64,000 nucleotides of DNA from Clostridium sp. CAG:768 (GCA_000437435.1 FR899626.1:13605-77604); one strand, 5' to 3'; counted from the first letter of the stretch, positions 1 to 8,937 are shown. Notes: generated by a model not told the origin, from the sequence alone. Made by a program: numbers and translations.

Positions 1-162
1 ATATCCAGGAGCTTCACCTATAAGCATTAATTTATGATTTGGTATCCCTCCTGAAAATACGATATTAGTTCTTGTTTTGCCAAGTGGGCATTTTTCACAA
101 GAAAGACATTTTTCTCTAATCTTTTCTAATTCTTCAATTTCTGTTTTTGTAGCTTCTTGCAT
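1..162 (-). CDS. Uracil-DNA glycosylase family 4, N-terminal part (cut by window edge)
   Basis: The minus strand reads 54 codons from an ATG at 162 to the window edge. The peptide has the family-4 uracil-DNA glycosylase start: two cysteines in CLSCEKCPLGKTR (residues 19-31) that would help bind the 4Fe-4S cluster, then a VFSGG stretch and the LMLIGEAPG active-site motif (residues 46-53). These enzymes remove uracil from DNA as the first step of base excision repair. An AAGGAT ribosome binding site lies just upstream of the ATG. The gene follows the M16 peptidase by 12 bases on the same strand, so the two are probably co-transcribed. The C-terminal part, including the other cluster cysteines, is outside the window. 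Confidence 0.85.
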   Translation of the reverse strand, partial: MQEATKTEIEELEKIREKCLSCEKCPLGKTRTNIVFSGGIPNHKLMLIGEAPGY

Positions 163-174
163 TTTTGATCCTTA

Positions 175-1512
175 TTAAGCAACAGAACTATTTTCAGGTT
201 CTAATATTGAAATTACTGCATTATTAATACTTAAATATTTTTTGATAGTACTTTCTAAGTCTTCGATTGTTATATCTTCTAAATCTTTAAGATAGTTTTC
301 GATTAGTTTTAAGTCTTCGCAAACAGTCATGTAATAACCGATTGTTTCTCCTATTTCAGATACTGTTTCAGCAGCAAATGCAAAACGTGATTTAATTTTT
401 TTCTTAGCTTTTTCAAGTTCTTCTTCTGAAATTTTGTTATTTAGAAGATTTGCAATTTCTTTTTTTATTAATTCAATTGCAATTTCTTTTTTCTCTGGTT
501 TGAAATTTGCTTGAATAAAGAAATTGTTTCCATCTTTAAATTGGTAATGTTCAGCATTTGCCATATTGAATATTTGTTCTGGCTGTTTTTCTATTAAATT
601 TTGGTATAATCTTGAACTTGTGCTTTCTCCTAAAATTATGCTGATTATATCAAGTTCAATATTTTCTTTTAGTTGATTAGCTTTTGGCCCTAAAAATCCG
701 ACCATCAAGTATGAAGTATTTGTTTTGGCTTTATTTTCAACTACTATTGTATGGTCAGTAGGAGAATCTATTTCATTAATTTTTTTAGGAGCGTTTGGAC
801 GACCTTTAAAATCAAATTCATTTTCTACTTTTTCCAAAACTTTTTGTTTATCAAAATCTCCGACAATAATTGTTGTCATATTTTCAGGAGAATAGAATGT
901 TTGATAATAGTTCATAATTTCATCTCTTGTAACTTGAGAAATTATTTCTGGAGTTCCTATTACATCACGTTTGTATGGATGTTTCTTATACATGTTGAAG
1001 TTGCAGGCATTATATACTTTAGTCCAATTTTGGTCTTTGCGCATTCTAATTTCTTCAATTACAACGTGTCTTTCCCTTTTGTCAGTGACTTTAGGATTGT
1101 TTAGGTCAAATGGTGCCCCGATTTCTTCTTCAGGTAAAACTGGATCAAGCATCATATCTGCATGTAATTCAATAGCTAAATATAAATCTTTATCTTGAGG
1201 TCCTTTAGGTAATGTTACATAATAAAAAGTGTAATCTTTCCAAGTCGCAGCATTTACTATTGCACCTTTAGCTTCCAAAGTTTTGTCAAAATATCCGGCT
1301 TTATGTTTATGTGTTCCTTTAAACATAAGGTGTTCCAGAAAATGAGAAATTCCGTTAATTTTGTCATCTTCATTAATTGAACCTGTTTTTACCCAAGTGC
1401 TTATATTTACAAGTTCGCCTTCTTTGTGTGCAAGAACTATTTTATGACCATTTTCTCTTTCATAAATTTCTACATCTTCTGTAAGGTAAGGATATTTTAC
1501 TAAAGTTTTCAT
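175..1512 (-). CDS. M16 family zinc metallopeptidase (processing-peptidase type)
   Basis: A 445-residue single-unit M16 (insulinase/mitochondrial-processing-peptidase type) protein. The inverted zinc motif HFLEH is at about residues 57-61 and the third zinc ligand is probably a glutamate in VIEEIRMRKD near residue 153. The second half is the usual inactive repeat, with an SRLYQNLIEKQ stretch. No signal peptide is visible, so it is probably cytoplasmic. An ATG also exists at 1527, but GAGGG sits four bases before the ATG at 1512, which makes 1512 the better start. A -10-like TATAAT at 1546-1541 (minus) lies between this gene and divergent nanE. The bacterial substrate is unknown. Confidence 0.88.
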   Translation of the reverse strand: MKTLVKYPYLTEDVEIYERENGHKIVLAHKEGELVNISTWVKTGSINEDDKINGISHFLEHLMFKGTHKHKAGYFDKTLEAKGAIVNAATWKDYTFYYVTLPKGPQDKDLYLAIELHADMMLDPVLPEEEIGAPFDLNNPKVTDKRERHVVIEEIRMRKDQNWTKVYNACNFNMYKKHPYKRDVIGTPEIISQVTRDEIMNYYQTFYSPENMTTIIVGDFDKQKVLEKVENEFDFKGRPNAPKKINEIDSPTDHTIVVENKAKTNTSYLMVGFLGPKANQLKENIELDIISIILGESTSSRLYQNLIEKQPEQIFNMANAEHYQFKDGNNFFIQANFKPEKKEIAIELIKKEIANLLNNKISEEELEKAKKKIKSRFAFAAETVSEIGETIGYYMTVCEDLKLIENYLKDLEDITIEDLESTIKKYLSINNAVISILEPENSSVA

Positions 1513-1566
1513 TTCGCCCTCTTTCATTAATTTTTTCTTTATTATACACTAAATAATTTTTTAGGT

Positions 1567-1572
1567 TATAAT
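1567..1572 (+). promoter_or_regulatory. -10 box of nanE, leaderless spacing
   Basis: TATAAT lies exactly six bases before the nanE ATG and there is no ribosome binding site in between, so transcription would start at or next to the A of the start codon. The -35 region is weak. The same -10/N6/ATG layout recurs at nine other genes in this window. Confidence 0.55.
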
Positions 1573-1578
1573 AATTTT

Positions 1579-2262
1579 ATGAATATAATAAATCGTTTAA
1601 AGGGAAAAGTAGTGGTTTCAGTTCAGGCAATGCCTTCTGAACCTTTGTATTTGGAAAAGTGTATGGTCGCTATGATGAAGTCTGTTATTAAAGGCGGAGC
1701 TGGCGGTCTTCGAGTAGCAGGTGCAAGAGATGTTAAAAATGCAAAGCATCTTTTTGATGTGCCTATTATTGGGCTTACAAAACCTGATATTATTCCTTCA
1801 AATTGGCAAGAGATTGTCTATATTACTCCGACTTTGAAGGAAGTAATTGAGCTTGTAGAAGCTGGTGCTGATATTATTGCTTTTGATGGTACTATGAGAG
1901 AAAGACCAAATGGTGCTAAGTTAGAGGAATTAATTAAATATGTAAAAATTAATAATAGAGTTTCAATGGCTGATATTTCAACATTGGAAGAAGGTATTAA
2001 TGCTGAAAAATTAGGGGCAAATATTTTGTCTACAACTCTTTCTGGGTATACTCAATTCTCTCAAAATAGAGGCTCTGGACCCGATTTTGAATTATTAAAA
2101 CAATTGGTTGATAATACCAATTTGCCTGTTGTTCTAGAAGGTCGTATTTGGGAGCCAGAAGAAGTTGATAAGGCATTTGAACTTGGAGCTCATTGTGTTG
2201 TAATAGGTTCAGCTATTACAAGACCGCAATTGATAACTAAAAGATTTGTGCAAAGGGGTTAA
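1579..2262 (+). CDS. nanE: N-acetylmannosamine-6-phosphate 2-epimerase
   Basis: A 227-residue TIM-barrel protein close to the usual NanE length of about 230. It would convert ManNAc-6-P to GlcNAc-6-P in sialic acid or ManNAc breakdown. The sequence has the family start RLKGKVVVSVQAMPSEPL, the GLTKPD strand with the likely catalytic lysine at 68, and VVLEGRIW with the likely catalytic glutamate at 187, followed by the phosphate-binding GAHCVVIGSAITRP. The start ATG has a TATAAT six bases upstream and no ribosome binding site. A small ORF and a ROK sugar kinase follow closely, which fits a ManNAc kinase/epimerase pair feeding host-derived amino sugars into glycolysis. Confidence 0.93.
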   Translation: MNIINRLKGKVVVSVQAMPSEPLYLEKCMVAMMKSVIKGGAGGLRVAGARDVKNAKHLFDVPIIGLTKPDIIPSNWQEIVYITPTLKEVIELVEAGADIIAFDGTMRERPNGAKLEELIKYVKINNRVSMADISTLEEGINAEKLGANILSTTLSGYTQFSQNRGSGPDFELLKQLVDNTNLPVVLEGRIWEPEEVDKAFELGAHCVVIGSAITRPQLITKRFVQRG

Positions 2263-2279
2263 TCAGAAAGTTGGTAGAT

Positions 2280-2450
2280 GTGAAAATTCGTTTAATGTCT
2301 AATTATGATATTGCAAAGAATTTAATAAATATAATTAATCAGTCTGCAGAATATGCGAATAAAGGTAAAAATAAAATTTCTGCAGTATCTCAACAAGTTC
2401 TAAATAATAGTGATATGTTTATTAAAAGTTCAGAAAAGGTGAAAAAATAG
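2280..2450 (+). CDS. Small hypothetical protein, 56 residues
   Basis: A short open frame fills the gap between nanE and the ROK kinase. The likely start is GTG at 2280, with AGAAAG nine bases upstream; TTG at 2271 is an in-frame alternative giving 59 residues. The peptide is helical and rich in Asn, Lys and Ser, with the segment NLINIINQSAEYANKGKNK near its middle and no membrane segment. Its stop codon TAG touches the ATG of the kinase, and its last codons contain the kinase ribosome binding site (AAAAGGTG), so translation of the two is probably coupled. I do not recognise the family. That it is a gene rests on position and reading frame only. Confidence 0.5.
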   Translation: MKIRLMSNYDIAKNLINIINQSAEYANKGKNKISAVSQQVLNNSDMFIKSSEKVKK

Positions 2451-3326
2451 ATGAAAAAAGCATTAGCAATAGATGTAGGCGGAACTAAAATTTATAATAC
2501 AATAATTAATGAAAAAGGGGAAATTCTTACAGAAGTTGAAAAGCATCATACTCCTAAAACTTTTAATGAAATAAAAGCTTTATTCGAGGAGATAATTTCA
2601 AAGTATGAAAAGGAAGTTGATGTGATAGCCTTTGCGACTTGTGGAGCTGTAAATAATTCAAATAATGCAATTTTAGGTTCTACTGGGAATATTGCCAAAG
2701 AATATCCTACAATGGATTTTAAAAGTTTGAGTAAAAAGCCTGTATTTGTTGAAAATGATGCTAATGCTGCAGCTTGGGCAGAACATGTTATAGGTTCCTC
2801 AAAAGGAATGCCATATTCAGTTATGCTTACACTAGGTACAGGTGTTGGCGGTGGAATTATTTTGGATAACAAACTATACAAAGGCAAAAATGGTGCAGCT
2901 GGCGAAATGCATTTTAAAATGCGGACAGATAAGCATAGAAAATGTACTTGTGGAAGTTATGATTGCTTTGAAGCTTATGCATCAGGAACTGGTTTAAAAA
3001 GGACTGCTGAAGAAATTTCTGGAGATCCCGATATTACAACTTATGATGTTATTGAAAATAAAGATAGACCTATGATGAAAAAAATTCTTGAGACATGGCA
3101 AAATGATATTTTAGAAGGGATTATTGGTCTTGCAAATATTTTTGATCCAGATGTTATAGTGCTCTCTGGTTCTATGGCTGAATTTGTGGATATTGAATAC
3201 TTAGAAAAACAAGCAAATAAAGAAATAGTGACAACTCCTTTTAAAGTTGTAAAAGCATCAGCAGGAAATTATTCTGGAATGATTGGTGCTGCATTATTAG
3301 CTTTGGGGGTAAAGTATATTGGGTAA
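2451..3326 (+). CDS. ROK family sugar kinase, probably N-acetylmannosamine kinase
   Basis: A 291-residue ROK (repressor, ORF, kinase) protein without a DNA-binding domain, so an enzyme. Motifs in order: the phosphate loop DVGGTK at residues 8-13, the catalytic aspartate in ENDANAAA (D103), the LGTGVGGG nucleotide loop near 129, and the zinc site formed by H154 with C165, C167 and C172 in CTCGSYDC. It would phosphorylate an N-acylated hexosamine or glucose with ATP in the cytoplasm. Its place directly after nanE makes ManNAc (NanK-like activity) the best guess for the substrate, but glucokinase cannot be excluded from sequence alone. Confidence 0.85.
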   Translation: MKKALAIDVGGTKIYNTIINEKGEILTEVEKHHTPKTFNEIKALFEEIISKYEKEVDVIAFATCGAVNNSNNAILGSTGNIAKEYPTMDFKSLSKKPVFVENDANAAAWAEHVIGSSKGMPYSVMLTLGTGVGGGIILDNKLYKGKNGAAGEMHFKMRTDKHRKCTCGSYDCFEAYASGTGLKRTAEEISGDPDITTYDVIENKDRPMMKKILETWQNDILEGIIGLANIFDPDVIVLSGSMAEFVDIEYLEKQANKEIVTTPFKVVKASAGNYSGMIGAALLALGVKYIG

Positions 3327-3537
3327 GTCTAAGAAAAGAATTATTTACAAAGGGAAAAACTTGCAATTTACAAATCTTACTCGAGAAGAAGCTGTTAAAA
3401 CAGCTGTTGAATTCCTTAATTCAAATAGTAAAGAGGCTTATTCATTGATTACTCTTTTTGGCTTAACTGCTGAGGAAATTCTTGAAGCAGGTGCTAGTTA
3501 TGAAGCTGTAAAAGGAATGGAAAGTCTTTTGGGATGA
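3319..3537 (+). CDS. Small hypothetical protein, 72 residues
   Basis: This frame starts at TTG 3319, overlapping the end of the ROK gene by eight bases, and ends four bases into the UbiA gene (ATGA overlap). A GGGGGT run ten bases upstream may serve as ribosome binding site. The protein has a basic N-terminus (MGKSKKRIIYKGK) followed by two predicted helices; the segment LTREEAVKTAVEFL is amphipathic. There is no membrane segment or cysteine pair. The tight overlaps on both sides argue that it is translated as part of the nanE-to-UbiA transcription unit. I do not recognise the family. Confidence 0.65.
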   Translation: MGKSKKRIIYKGKNLQFTNLTREEAVKTAVEFLNSNSKEAYSLITLFGLTAEEILEAGASYEAVKGMESLLG

Positions 3538-4406
3538 TAAAAAAAATACTATTTTGGTTAGAAAATTCTAGACTTTTTTCCTTGCCTATGACTCTTTTGT
3601 CTTGGCTTGTAATTTTTGTTTATTCCCTAAAATCAGGTGGGAATGTTTTAAATGGTTTGGTTGCATTAATTGGAATTTCCTGTGCGCATTTAGCTACAAA
3701 CCTTTTTGATGATTATGTAGATTATAAAAAACTTACTGATAATTCTCAAAAATGTAAATGCGCATATATAAAAGACGGTAAAGCTACATTAAAAGATGTT
3801 CTAGTTGTTGTAATTATTTATTGTGCAATTGCTTGTTTTACCGGATTATTTTTACTTTTAAGATGTGGTTTTCCTGTCGTTGTTTTAGCCCTAATCGGTG
3901 GAATTATAACGCTTGTATATGCAAAGCTTTCTCAAAATGGGTTGAGTGAATTTGCAGTTGGAACAGCTTTTGGACCTTTACTATTTGAAGGTGTTTATTT
4001 TGTAATGACAGGTAAATTCTCTTTAGTAGTTTTTGTTCTGTCATTGGCTGTCGTAATGTTTACTATTGGTCTTTTGTATGTTCACACACTATTAGATTTT
4101 GAAGGAGATATGTATGCGCATAAAAAAACTTTAGTATGCAGAATTGGCGATAAAAATGTAGCGTTAAAAGGTGTCTACATTGTCTACGGTTTAGGTTATC
4201 TATTTACACTTTTACTTGCTTTTTTGTTAAAAAATTATTTTATTTTACTTACTTTTCTACTTATTCCTTTTGTTTTTGATATGTATAATTCATTAAAAAC
4301 TTTTACTTGTGGCGATGATGTAAAAGAATTTTATTTTAGATTATTGAAAGCTAGAAATTTAATGGTTTATTATTCTTTATTAATTACATTATTTTTACTA
4401 TTTTAA
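3534..4406 (+). CDS. UbiA family prenyltransferase
   Basis: A 290-residue polytopic membrane protein of the UbiA superfamily, which transfers prenyl chains to aromatic or quinone-precursor acceptors using magnesium. The first aspartate-rich motif NLFDDYVDY is at residues 56-64, and the second, DFEGDMYAHKK, is near residue 190. About eight hydrophobic segments are visible. The length and the motif spacing resemble MenA-type enzymes, but no other menaquinone gene is in the window, so the substrate is open. It overlaps the previous small ORF by four bases (ATGA), which implies coupled translation, and ends 49 bases before lysA. Confidence 0.8.
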   Translation: MIKKILFWLENSRLFSLPMTLLSWLVIFVYSLKSGGNVLNGLVALIGISCAHLATNLFDDYVDYKKLTDNSQKCKCAYIKDGKATLKDVLVVVIIYCAIACFTGLFLLLRCGFPVVVLALIGGIITLVYAKLSQNGLSEFAVGTAFGPLLFEGVYFVMTGKFSLVVFVLSLAVVMFTIGLLYVHTLLDFEGDMYAHKKTLVCRIGDKNVALKGVYIVYGLGYLFTLLLAFLLKNYFILLTFLLIPFVFDMYNSLKTFTCGDDVKEFYFRLLKARNLMVYYSLLITLFLLF

Positions 4407-4455
4407 TTTTATTTAACTTATGATATTCTAATAATATAAGAAGTAAGGAGCATCA

Positions 4456-5787
4456 ATGAATAGCACAAATCAGAATTTAAAACCAATTACTACTAGAATT
4501 AATCAAGCAGGAAATCTTGAAATTGGTGGTTGTGATTTGGTAGAACTTACAGAAAAATATGGTACTCCTTTATATGTTTTAGATGAGACGACAATTAGGT
4601 CAATTTGTCACGATTATAAAAAAGCTTTTGAATCTTATCCAAAAGTAAATATGATGTTTGCTTCAAAAGCATTATGCACTATGGCTACATCTAAAATTCT
4701 CGCAAGTGAAGGATTTGGTTTTGATGTTGTATCAGCAGGAGAAATTTATACTGTATACAAAGCTGGAGTTGATATGTCTAAGGTTTTGTTTAACGGTAAC
4801 AACAAATCTTTTGATGAATTAACTTTAGCTATTGAATTAGGTGTTGGAAGAATTTCTGTTGATAATTTCTTTGAATTGGAGTTGTTAAATGAAATTGCAA
4901 AATCTCATCAGAAATCTGTCGATATTCTTCTAAGAATTACACCTGGTATAGAATGTCATACTCATGAATATATTCAAACAGGACATTTGGATTCAAAATT
5001 CGGTTTCGATTTAACTCAAATTGATGATGCTGTTGAGTTAATTTTAAATGATTATAAAAATTTAAAATTACATGGTTTGCACGCGCATATTGGGTCTCAA
5101 ATTTTTGAAACATCAATTTATGGAGATGAGATAGAAATTCTTGTCAAAGAAATTGCAAGATTAGATGAAAAATTTGGATTAAAGCTGGACGAAATTAATG
5201 TAGGTGGTGGTTTAGGAGTAAAATATACCGAAAATGACTGTCCACCATCGACTTATACAATCGCAGAGATTATTATAAATCGTTTAAATGACTGTATTAA
5301 AAAGTATAATATAGAAGCTCCTTCTTTATTCATAGAGCCTGGTAGAAGTGTAATTTCAACATCTGGAGTAACTTTGTATACTTTAGGAAGTTCAAAGCAA
5401 GTCCCAAAAGGTAAGAAGTATTTCGCAATAGATGGAGGAATGGCTGATAATCCTAGACCATCTATGTACCAGGCAGAGTATTATGCTGAAATTGCAAATA
5501 AACCGGATTTTGAGTTTGCAAATACTGTCACAATTGCAGGTAGATTTTGTGAATCAGGTGATATTTTAATAAAAGATATTACATTGCCTGAGCTTGAAGA
5601 AGGCGATATTCTTTGTGTTTATAATACTGGAGCTTATAATTATTCAATGGCATCTAATTATAATCGAGTACAAAAACCTGCAATGGTACTTGTAAATAAT
5701 TCTCAATCTGATATTATAATAAATAGAGAGACTCTTGATGATATAATTTCACACGATGTAATTCCTGGTAGGTTGGAAAATGATTAA
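4456..5787 (+). CDS. lysA: Diaminopimelate decarboxylase
   Basis: A 443-residue fold-type III PLP enzyme that turns meso-diaminopimelate into lysine. Seen in order: the PLP lysine in MFASKALC (K71), the GKFGFD-type stretch SKFGFDL, HAHIGSQI, the phosphate-binding GGGLGVKY, EPGRSV, and near the C-terminus the CESGDIL and YNTGAYNYSMASNYN motifs that complete the active site. A strong AAGGAGC ribosome binding site lies nine bases before the ATG, and TAATAT-type -10 sequences lie just upstream. It overlaps cdaA by eight bases. With dapL at 55880 it points to the aminotransferase variant of the lysine and cell-wall DAP pathway. Confidence 0.95.
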   Translation: MNSTNQNLKPITTRINQAGNLEIGGCDLVELTEKYGTPLYVLDETTIRSICHDYKKAFESYPKVNMMFASKALCTMATSKILASEGFGFDVVSAGEIYTVYKAGVDMSKVLFNGNNKSFDELTLAIELGVGRISVDNFFELELLNEIAKSHQKSVDILLRITPGIECHTHEYIQTGHLDSKFGFDLTQIDDAVELILNDYKNLKLHGLHAHIGSQIFETSIYGDEIEILVKEIARLDEKFGLKLDEINVGGGLGVKYTENDCPPSTYTIAEIIINRLNDCIKKYNIEAPSLFIEPGRSVISTSGVTLYTLGSSKQVPKGKKYFAIDGGMADNPRPSMYQAEYYAEIANKPDFEFANTVTIAGRFCESGDILIKDITLPELEEGDILCVYNTGAYNYSMASNYNRVQKPAMVLVNNSQSDIIINRETLDDIISHDVIPGRLEND

Positions 5788-6679
5788 TGAGTTTATTGCG
5801 TACATACTAAAATATATTTCAACTCTTGAAATGACTTTTAACTGGTCAGACTTTTTGCAAATAGCATTTCTTGCAGGTGTATTGTTGTTTTTATATCGAA
5901 AATTTATAAAGAATACGTCTTCAGAAAAATTTGTTAAAGGTCTATTAATCTTAGTTTGTGTTTGGGCTTTTAGTGAAGTTTTAATGCGAATAGATTTAAA
6001 AATTATTGGTATGTTTTTGAAATCTATTGTAACGCTTGTATCTTTGAGTTTGATTGTTATATTCCAACCTGAATTGAGACGTTTTTTAGGCTTTTTAGGT
6101 CAGGTTGATTTTGTAACTAAAATTTTTAATTCTAATCATGATAAATCTAAAAGTCAGAAAATTGATGTAGTAAAAGAATTAATTGAAAGTGTTAAATATT
6201 TATCAAAATCTCATACTGGAGCTTTAATCGTGTTTCAAAGCGATTTGAGAAATACATATTATGATGTTGGAACAAAGTTAAATGCTGATTTATCTACAGA
6301 ATTAGTTTTAACAATTTTCCATCCAAATACTCCATTACACGATGGTGCTGTTGTTATTAATGGTGATAAAATAATTTCTGCAGGGGTTTTGTTGCCGTTG
6401 ACAGAAGATCCTAAACTAAGTTGGAAATATGGCACTCGTCATCGTGCTGCTATTGGGATGACTGAAAATAGCGATGCAGCTTGTCTTGTTGTATCTGAAG
6501 AGACAGGTGATGTATCAATTGCTATTGATGGTAGTTTAAAAAAATATGAAGATTTAGTTACTTTGAAATCCGATTTAGAAAATATTTTAGGTTATAAAGA
6601 CAAGTCTGAAGAAGATAAAAATACTATTTTTAAGATTAATAATTTTATGACAATAAAAAAATCTTCTAAAGATGAGTAA
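5780..6679 (+). CDS. cdaA: Diadenylate cyclase (c-di-AMP synthase), CdaA type
   Basis: A 299-residue membrane-bound c-di-AMP synthase. Three N-terminal membrane segments (about residues 28-40, 52-68 and 75-95) precede the DAC domain, which has the catalytic DGA at 188-190 (LHDGAVVING) and the GTRHR motif at 218-222. c-di-AMP controls potassium and osmolyte balance and cell-wall integrity in many bacteria. It overlaps lysA by eight bases, so it is in the lysA operon, and a YitT-family gene follows after 14 bases. No YbbR or GlmM gene is adjacent, unlike in Firmicutes. A matching PgpH-type phosphodiesterase lies at 13110 in this window. Confidence 0.93.
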   Translation: MINEFIAYILKYISTLEMTFNWSDFLQIAFLAGVLLFLYRKFIKNTSSEKFVKGLLILVCVWAFSEVLMRIDLKIIGMFLKSIVTLVSLSLIVIFQPELRRFLGFLGQVDFVTKIFNSNHDKSKSQKIDVVKELIESVKYLSKSHTGALIVFQSDLRNTYYDVGTKLNADLSTELVLTIFHPNTPLHDGAVVINGDKIISAGVLLPLTEDPKLSWKYGTRHRAAIGMTENSDAACLVVSEETGDVSIAIDGSLKKYEDLVTLKSDLENILGYKDKSEEDKNTIFKINNFMTIKKSSKDE

Positions 6680-6693
6680 AGAAAGGTTTAATA

Positions 6694-7572
6694 ATGCCAG
6701 AAGAAAAATTATCAATAAAAGAATTATTTTTTTCAATATTATCAAAAATGTTCTTTTTAACAGTTGGTCCTTTTGTAGCGGCATTTGCTTTGGAAATTTT
6801 TTTAGTACCTAACAATATTATTGATGGTGGAATTGTTGGTATTTCAATTATCTTAAGTTATTTAACAAAGATTAATTTAGGTTTGTTAATTTTTATAATT
6901 AATATACCATTTTTCTTTCTTGCATTTAATAAAATTGGTAAAAAATTTGTTCTTCAAACTTTTTATGCAATTGGGATGCTTTCTTTAGCTTTAAACTTTT
7001 TTACTACTCATGAACATCCTGTAACTCATGATTTACTTTTATCAACTGTTTTTGGAGGAATTATCTTGGGAGCAGGAGTTGGTTTAGTCCTCAAAAATGA
7101 AGGTTCTTTAGACGGAACAGAGATTATGTCTTTAGTATTGTCGAAAAAGTTCGGTTTTTCTGTTGGGGAATGGATAATGCTTTTTAATATATTCATTTAT
7201 GGAGCAGCAGGAATAGTATTTGGGTGGAACAAGGCTATGTATGCTGTTCTTACTTATTTTATTGCTTTTAGAGTAATAGATGTTGTATTAGAAGGTCTTA
7301 ATTCTGCAAAATCAATAGAAGTAATAAGTGAAAAAGCAACTGAAATAGGTCAGGAACTTTTAGAAAAGTTGGATATTGGAGTTACCTATTTAAAAGGAAT
7401 TGGAGCTTATTCAGGAACAGAAAAAACTTTAATATATTGTGTAGTTTCAAGACTTGAATTAGCTAAAATGAAAGAAATTATAAAAAGAATAGACCCAAAT
7501 GCTTTTATTTCAATTGTTGATGTTCATGAAGCTTATGGAGGTCGAACTCGTGGGAGTATTGACAAAATTTAA
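6694..7572 (+). CDS. YitT family membrane protein with C-terminal DUF2179 domain
   Basis: A 292-residue protein with about five to six hydrophobic segments in the first 200 residues, including FALEIFLVPNNIIDGGIVG, followed by a soluble C-terminal domain of about 80 residues (from IEVISEKATEIG to GGRTRG). This arrangement is the YitT/DUF161-DUF2179 family, whose function is unknown; transport or signalling has been suggested for relatives. It has an AAAGG ribosome binding site and starts 14 bases after cdaA, so it is probably in the same operon. The link with c-di-AMP is only positional. Confidence 0.82.
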   Translation: MPEEKLSIKELFFSILSKMFFLTVGPFVAAFALEIFLVPNNIIDGGIVGISIILSYLTKINLGLLIFIINIPFFFLAFNKIGKKFVLQTFYAIGMLSLALNFFTTHEHPVTHDLLLSTVFGGIILGAGVGLVLKNEGSLDGTEIMSLVLSKKFGFSVGEWIMLFNIFIYGAAGIVFGWNKAMYAVLTYFIAFRVIDVVLEGLNSAKSIEVISEKATEIGQELLEKLDIGVTYLKGIGAYSGTEKTLIYCVVSRLELAKMKEIIKRIDPNAFISIVDVHEAYGGRTRGSIDKI

Positions 7573-7627
7573 CAAAATAGACAAGTTATTCAAAATATAG
7601 TATTATTTATTAAAAAGGATAAAAATT

Positions 7628-7975
7628 ATGGCAAAAAATATTGATACAGTTCCTATAGAAGTAAGTATTTTAACAGCAGATCACGATATTAAAGGTGTTG
7701 TGCATGTTTCAAAATATACTAATACAAATAGAGAATTAACAGATTTATTAAATGATAAGGAAAGAAGATTCTTGGCTGTTACGAATGCAGAGATTTATCC
7801 AAGAAACTCAAATCAATCTCCTAGAAAATATAATTTCTTAGAAATTCATATGGATTATGTTCTTATGGTTCATCCTTCTACTCAGGCAGTATTTCAAGAA
7901 TCAGGAAGAACTCAAGAAGATATTTCAAGATTTAGAGATTTAAGATTGAAACTTAATCAGACAAAACCTTTTTAA
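7628..7975 (+). CDS. Conserved-looking hypothetical cytoplasmic protein, 115 residues
   Basis: A 115-residue soluble protein with an AAAAAGGAT ribosome binding site. The sequence suggests a small beta-barrel-like fold: strand IEVSILTADHDIKGVVHVS, a helix NRELTDLLND, then strands RRFLAVTNAEIYPR and FLEIHMDYVLMVHPS. It resembles the short LSm-like or DUF6812-like proteins I associate with this lineage, but I cannot confirm the family. No catalytic motif is evident. It is followed by a strong bidirectional terminator at 8000-8024, so it ends the lysA-cdaA-yitT run or forms its own unit. Confidence 0.7.
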   Translation: MAKNIDTVPIEVSILTADHDIKGVVHVSKYTNTNRELTDLLNDKERRFLAVTNAEIYPRNSNQSPRKYNFLEIHMDYVLMVHPSTQAVFQESGRTQEDISRFRDLRLKLNQTKPF

Positions 7976-7999
7976 ATGTTAATAAAATTTTTAAAATAA

Positions 8000-8024
8000 A
8001 AAGGAGCTTGAGGCTCCTTTTTTA
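8000..8024. terminator. Bidirectional intrinsic terminator
   Basis: AAGGAGC, loop TTGAG, GCTCCTT, with A-rich flank on the left and T-rich flank on the right. It can stop both the plus-strand gene ending at 7975 and the minus-strand gene ending at 8044. Confidence 0.85.
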
Positions 8025-8043
8025 TTTTATTTCATTGTTTTGT

Positions 8044-8937
8044 TTATTTTTGATTTTTTACTTCGTCTAGTAAATTTGTTGTTTTATTTTGTGTGTTATT
8101 GCCTGCAAATTGAGTGTTTTTATCTTCATTTTTTTCTTTATTTTCGATTGTAGCTGCAGGTTTTTCAGTGTTATACGTGTTCTTTGTATCTTTATGAGTT
8201 GCTACTGGTTTGTCATTTCGTGACATCCAAGCTTTTGTTTTGTCTGCTAAAGGAGTTGCAATAAATGGTACTATGATACGTTTTGCAATTAATGTAGCTG
8301 CTGCTAAAGATATTAGGTAACTGAAGGCATTTTTTAGACCTTTTTTATCTGCTTCTCTTGCAGTATGGAATTCTTTACCTGTCATATCTTTTAATTTATC
8401 AATTTTACCAAGTTTTGCTTGTAATGCTTTATCTGCAGATCTTGTAAAGTATTTTCCGAATAATTTATTAAATATTTTTTCTTGAACTTTTTTATTTGAA
8501 ATAGTAAAGAACATTAATAATTGCATTGCAATCATTAATCCACCATTTGCAAGGTCAAGAGCTGCAACGAATTTCCTTTTGTCTTCAGGAATTTTTTCGT
8601 TATTTAAACTTTGTTTTACATATAAATAACATCCTAATCCGTCTTTTAATACGATTGATGTTACACCGATTGCAGACATAAATTTAGCGTTATCTTTTTC
8701 ATAATTTGGGAAAACTTTATTTTTCATAAATTTAGTTTCAGATAACCATTTAAAAGTTTTTTCTGCCCAATTCTTTTTGTACCCAACAACGCCTAATGCA
8801 CCTATACCAGTAGCAATTGCAATATTTGTAGCAATTTTAGCGGATTTGTTATGTTTTTCGTTTTTTTTGTCTTTTGCTTCAAATGCAATGTTTGGGGTAG
8901 TATTTTGTTTTACTTGATTAACTGCGAGAATAGTCAT
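8044..8937 (-). CDS. Hypothetical membrane-associated protein with N-terminal FEA motif
   Basis: A 297-residue protein of no family I know. The N-terminus has NIAFEAKDKK near residue 18, then a glycine/alanine membrane segment IATNIAIATGIGALGVVGY near 36-54, a hydrophobic pair in the middle (GGLMIAMQLLMFFTI, near 130), another at about 205 (AFSYLISLAAATLIA), and a polar Asn/Lys/Thr-rich C-tail. It overlaps the gene before it (ending at 8937) by one base, so the two are an operon. The paired hydrophobic genes, and the short Phe-x-(Ala/Gly/Ser) motif shared with other hypothetical proteins here, suggest a lineage-specific envelope or exported family. Function unknown. Confidence 0.7.
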   Translation of the reverse strand: MTILAVNQVKQNTTPNIAFEAKDKKNEKHNKSAKIATNIAIATGIGALGVVGYKKNWAEKTFKWLSETKFMKNKVFPNYEKDNAKFMSAIGVTSIVLKDGLGCYLYVKQSLNNEKIPEDKRKFVAALDLANGGLMIAMQLLMFFTISNKKVQEKIFNKLFGKYFTRSADKALQAKLGKIDKLKDMTGKEFHTAREADKKGLKNAFSYLISLAAATLIAKRIIVPFIATPLADKTKAWMSRNDKPVATHKDTKNTYNTEKPAATIENKEKNEDKNTQFAGNNTQNKTTNLLDEVKNQK

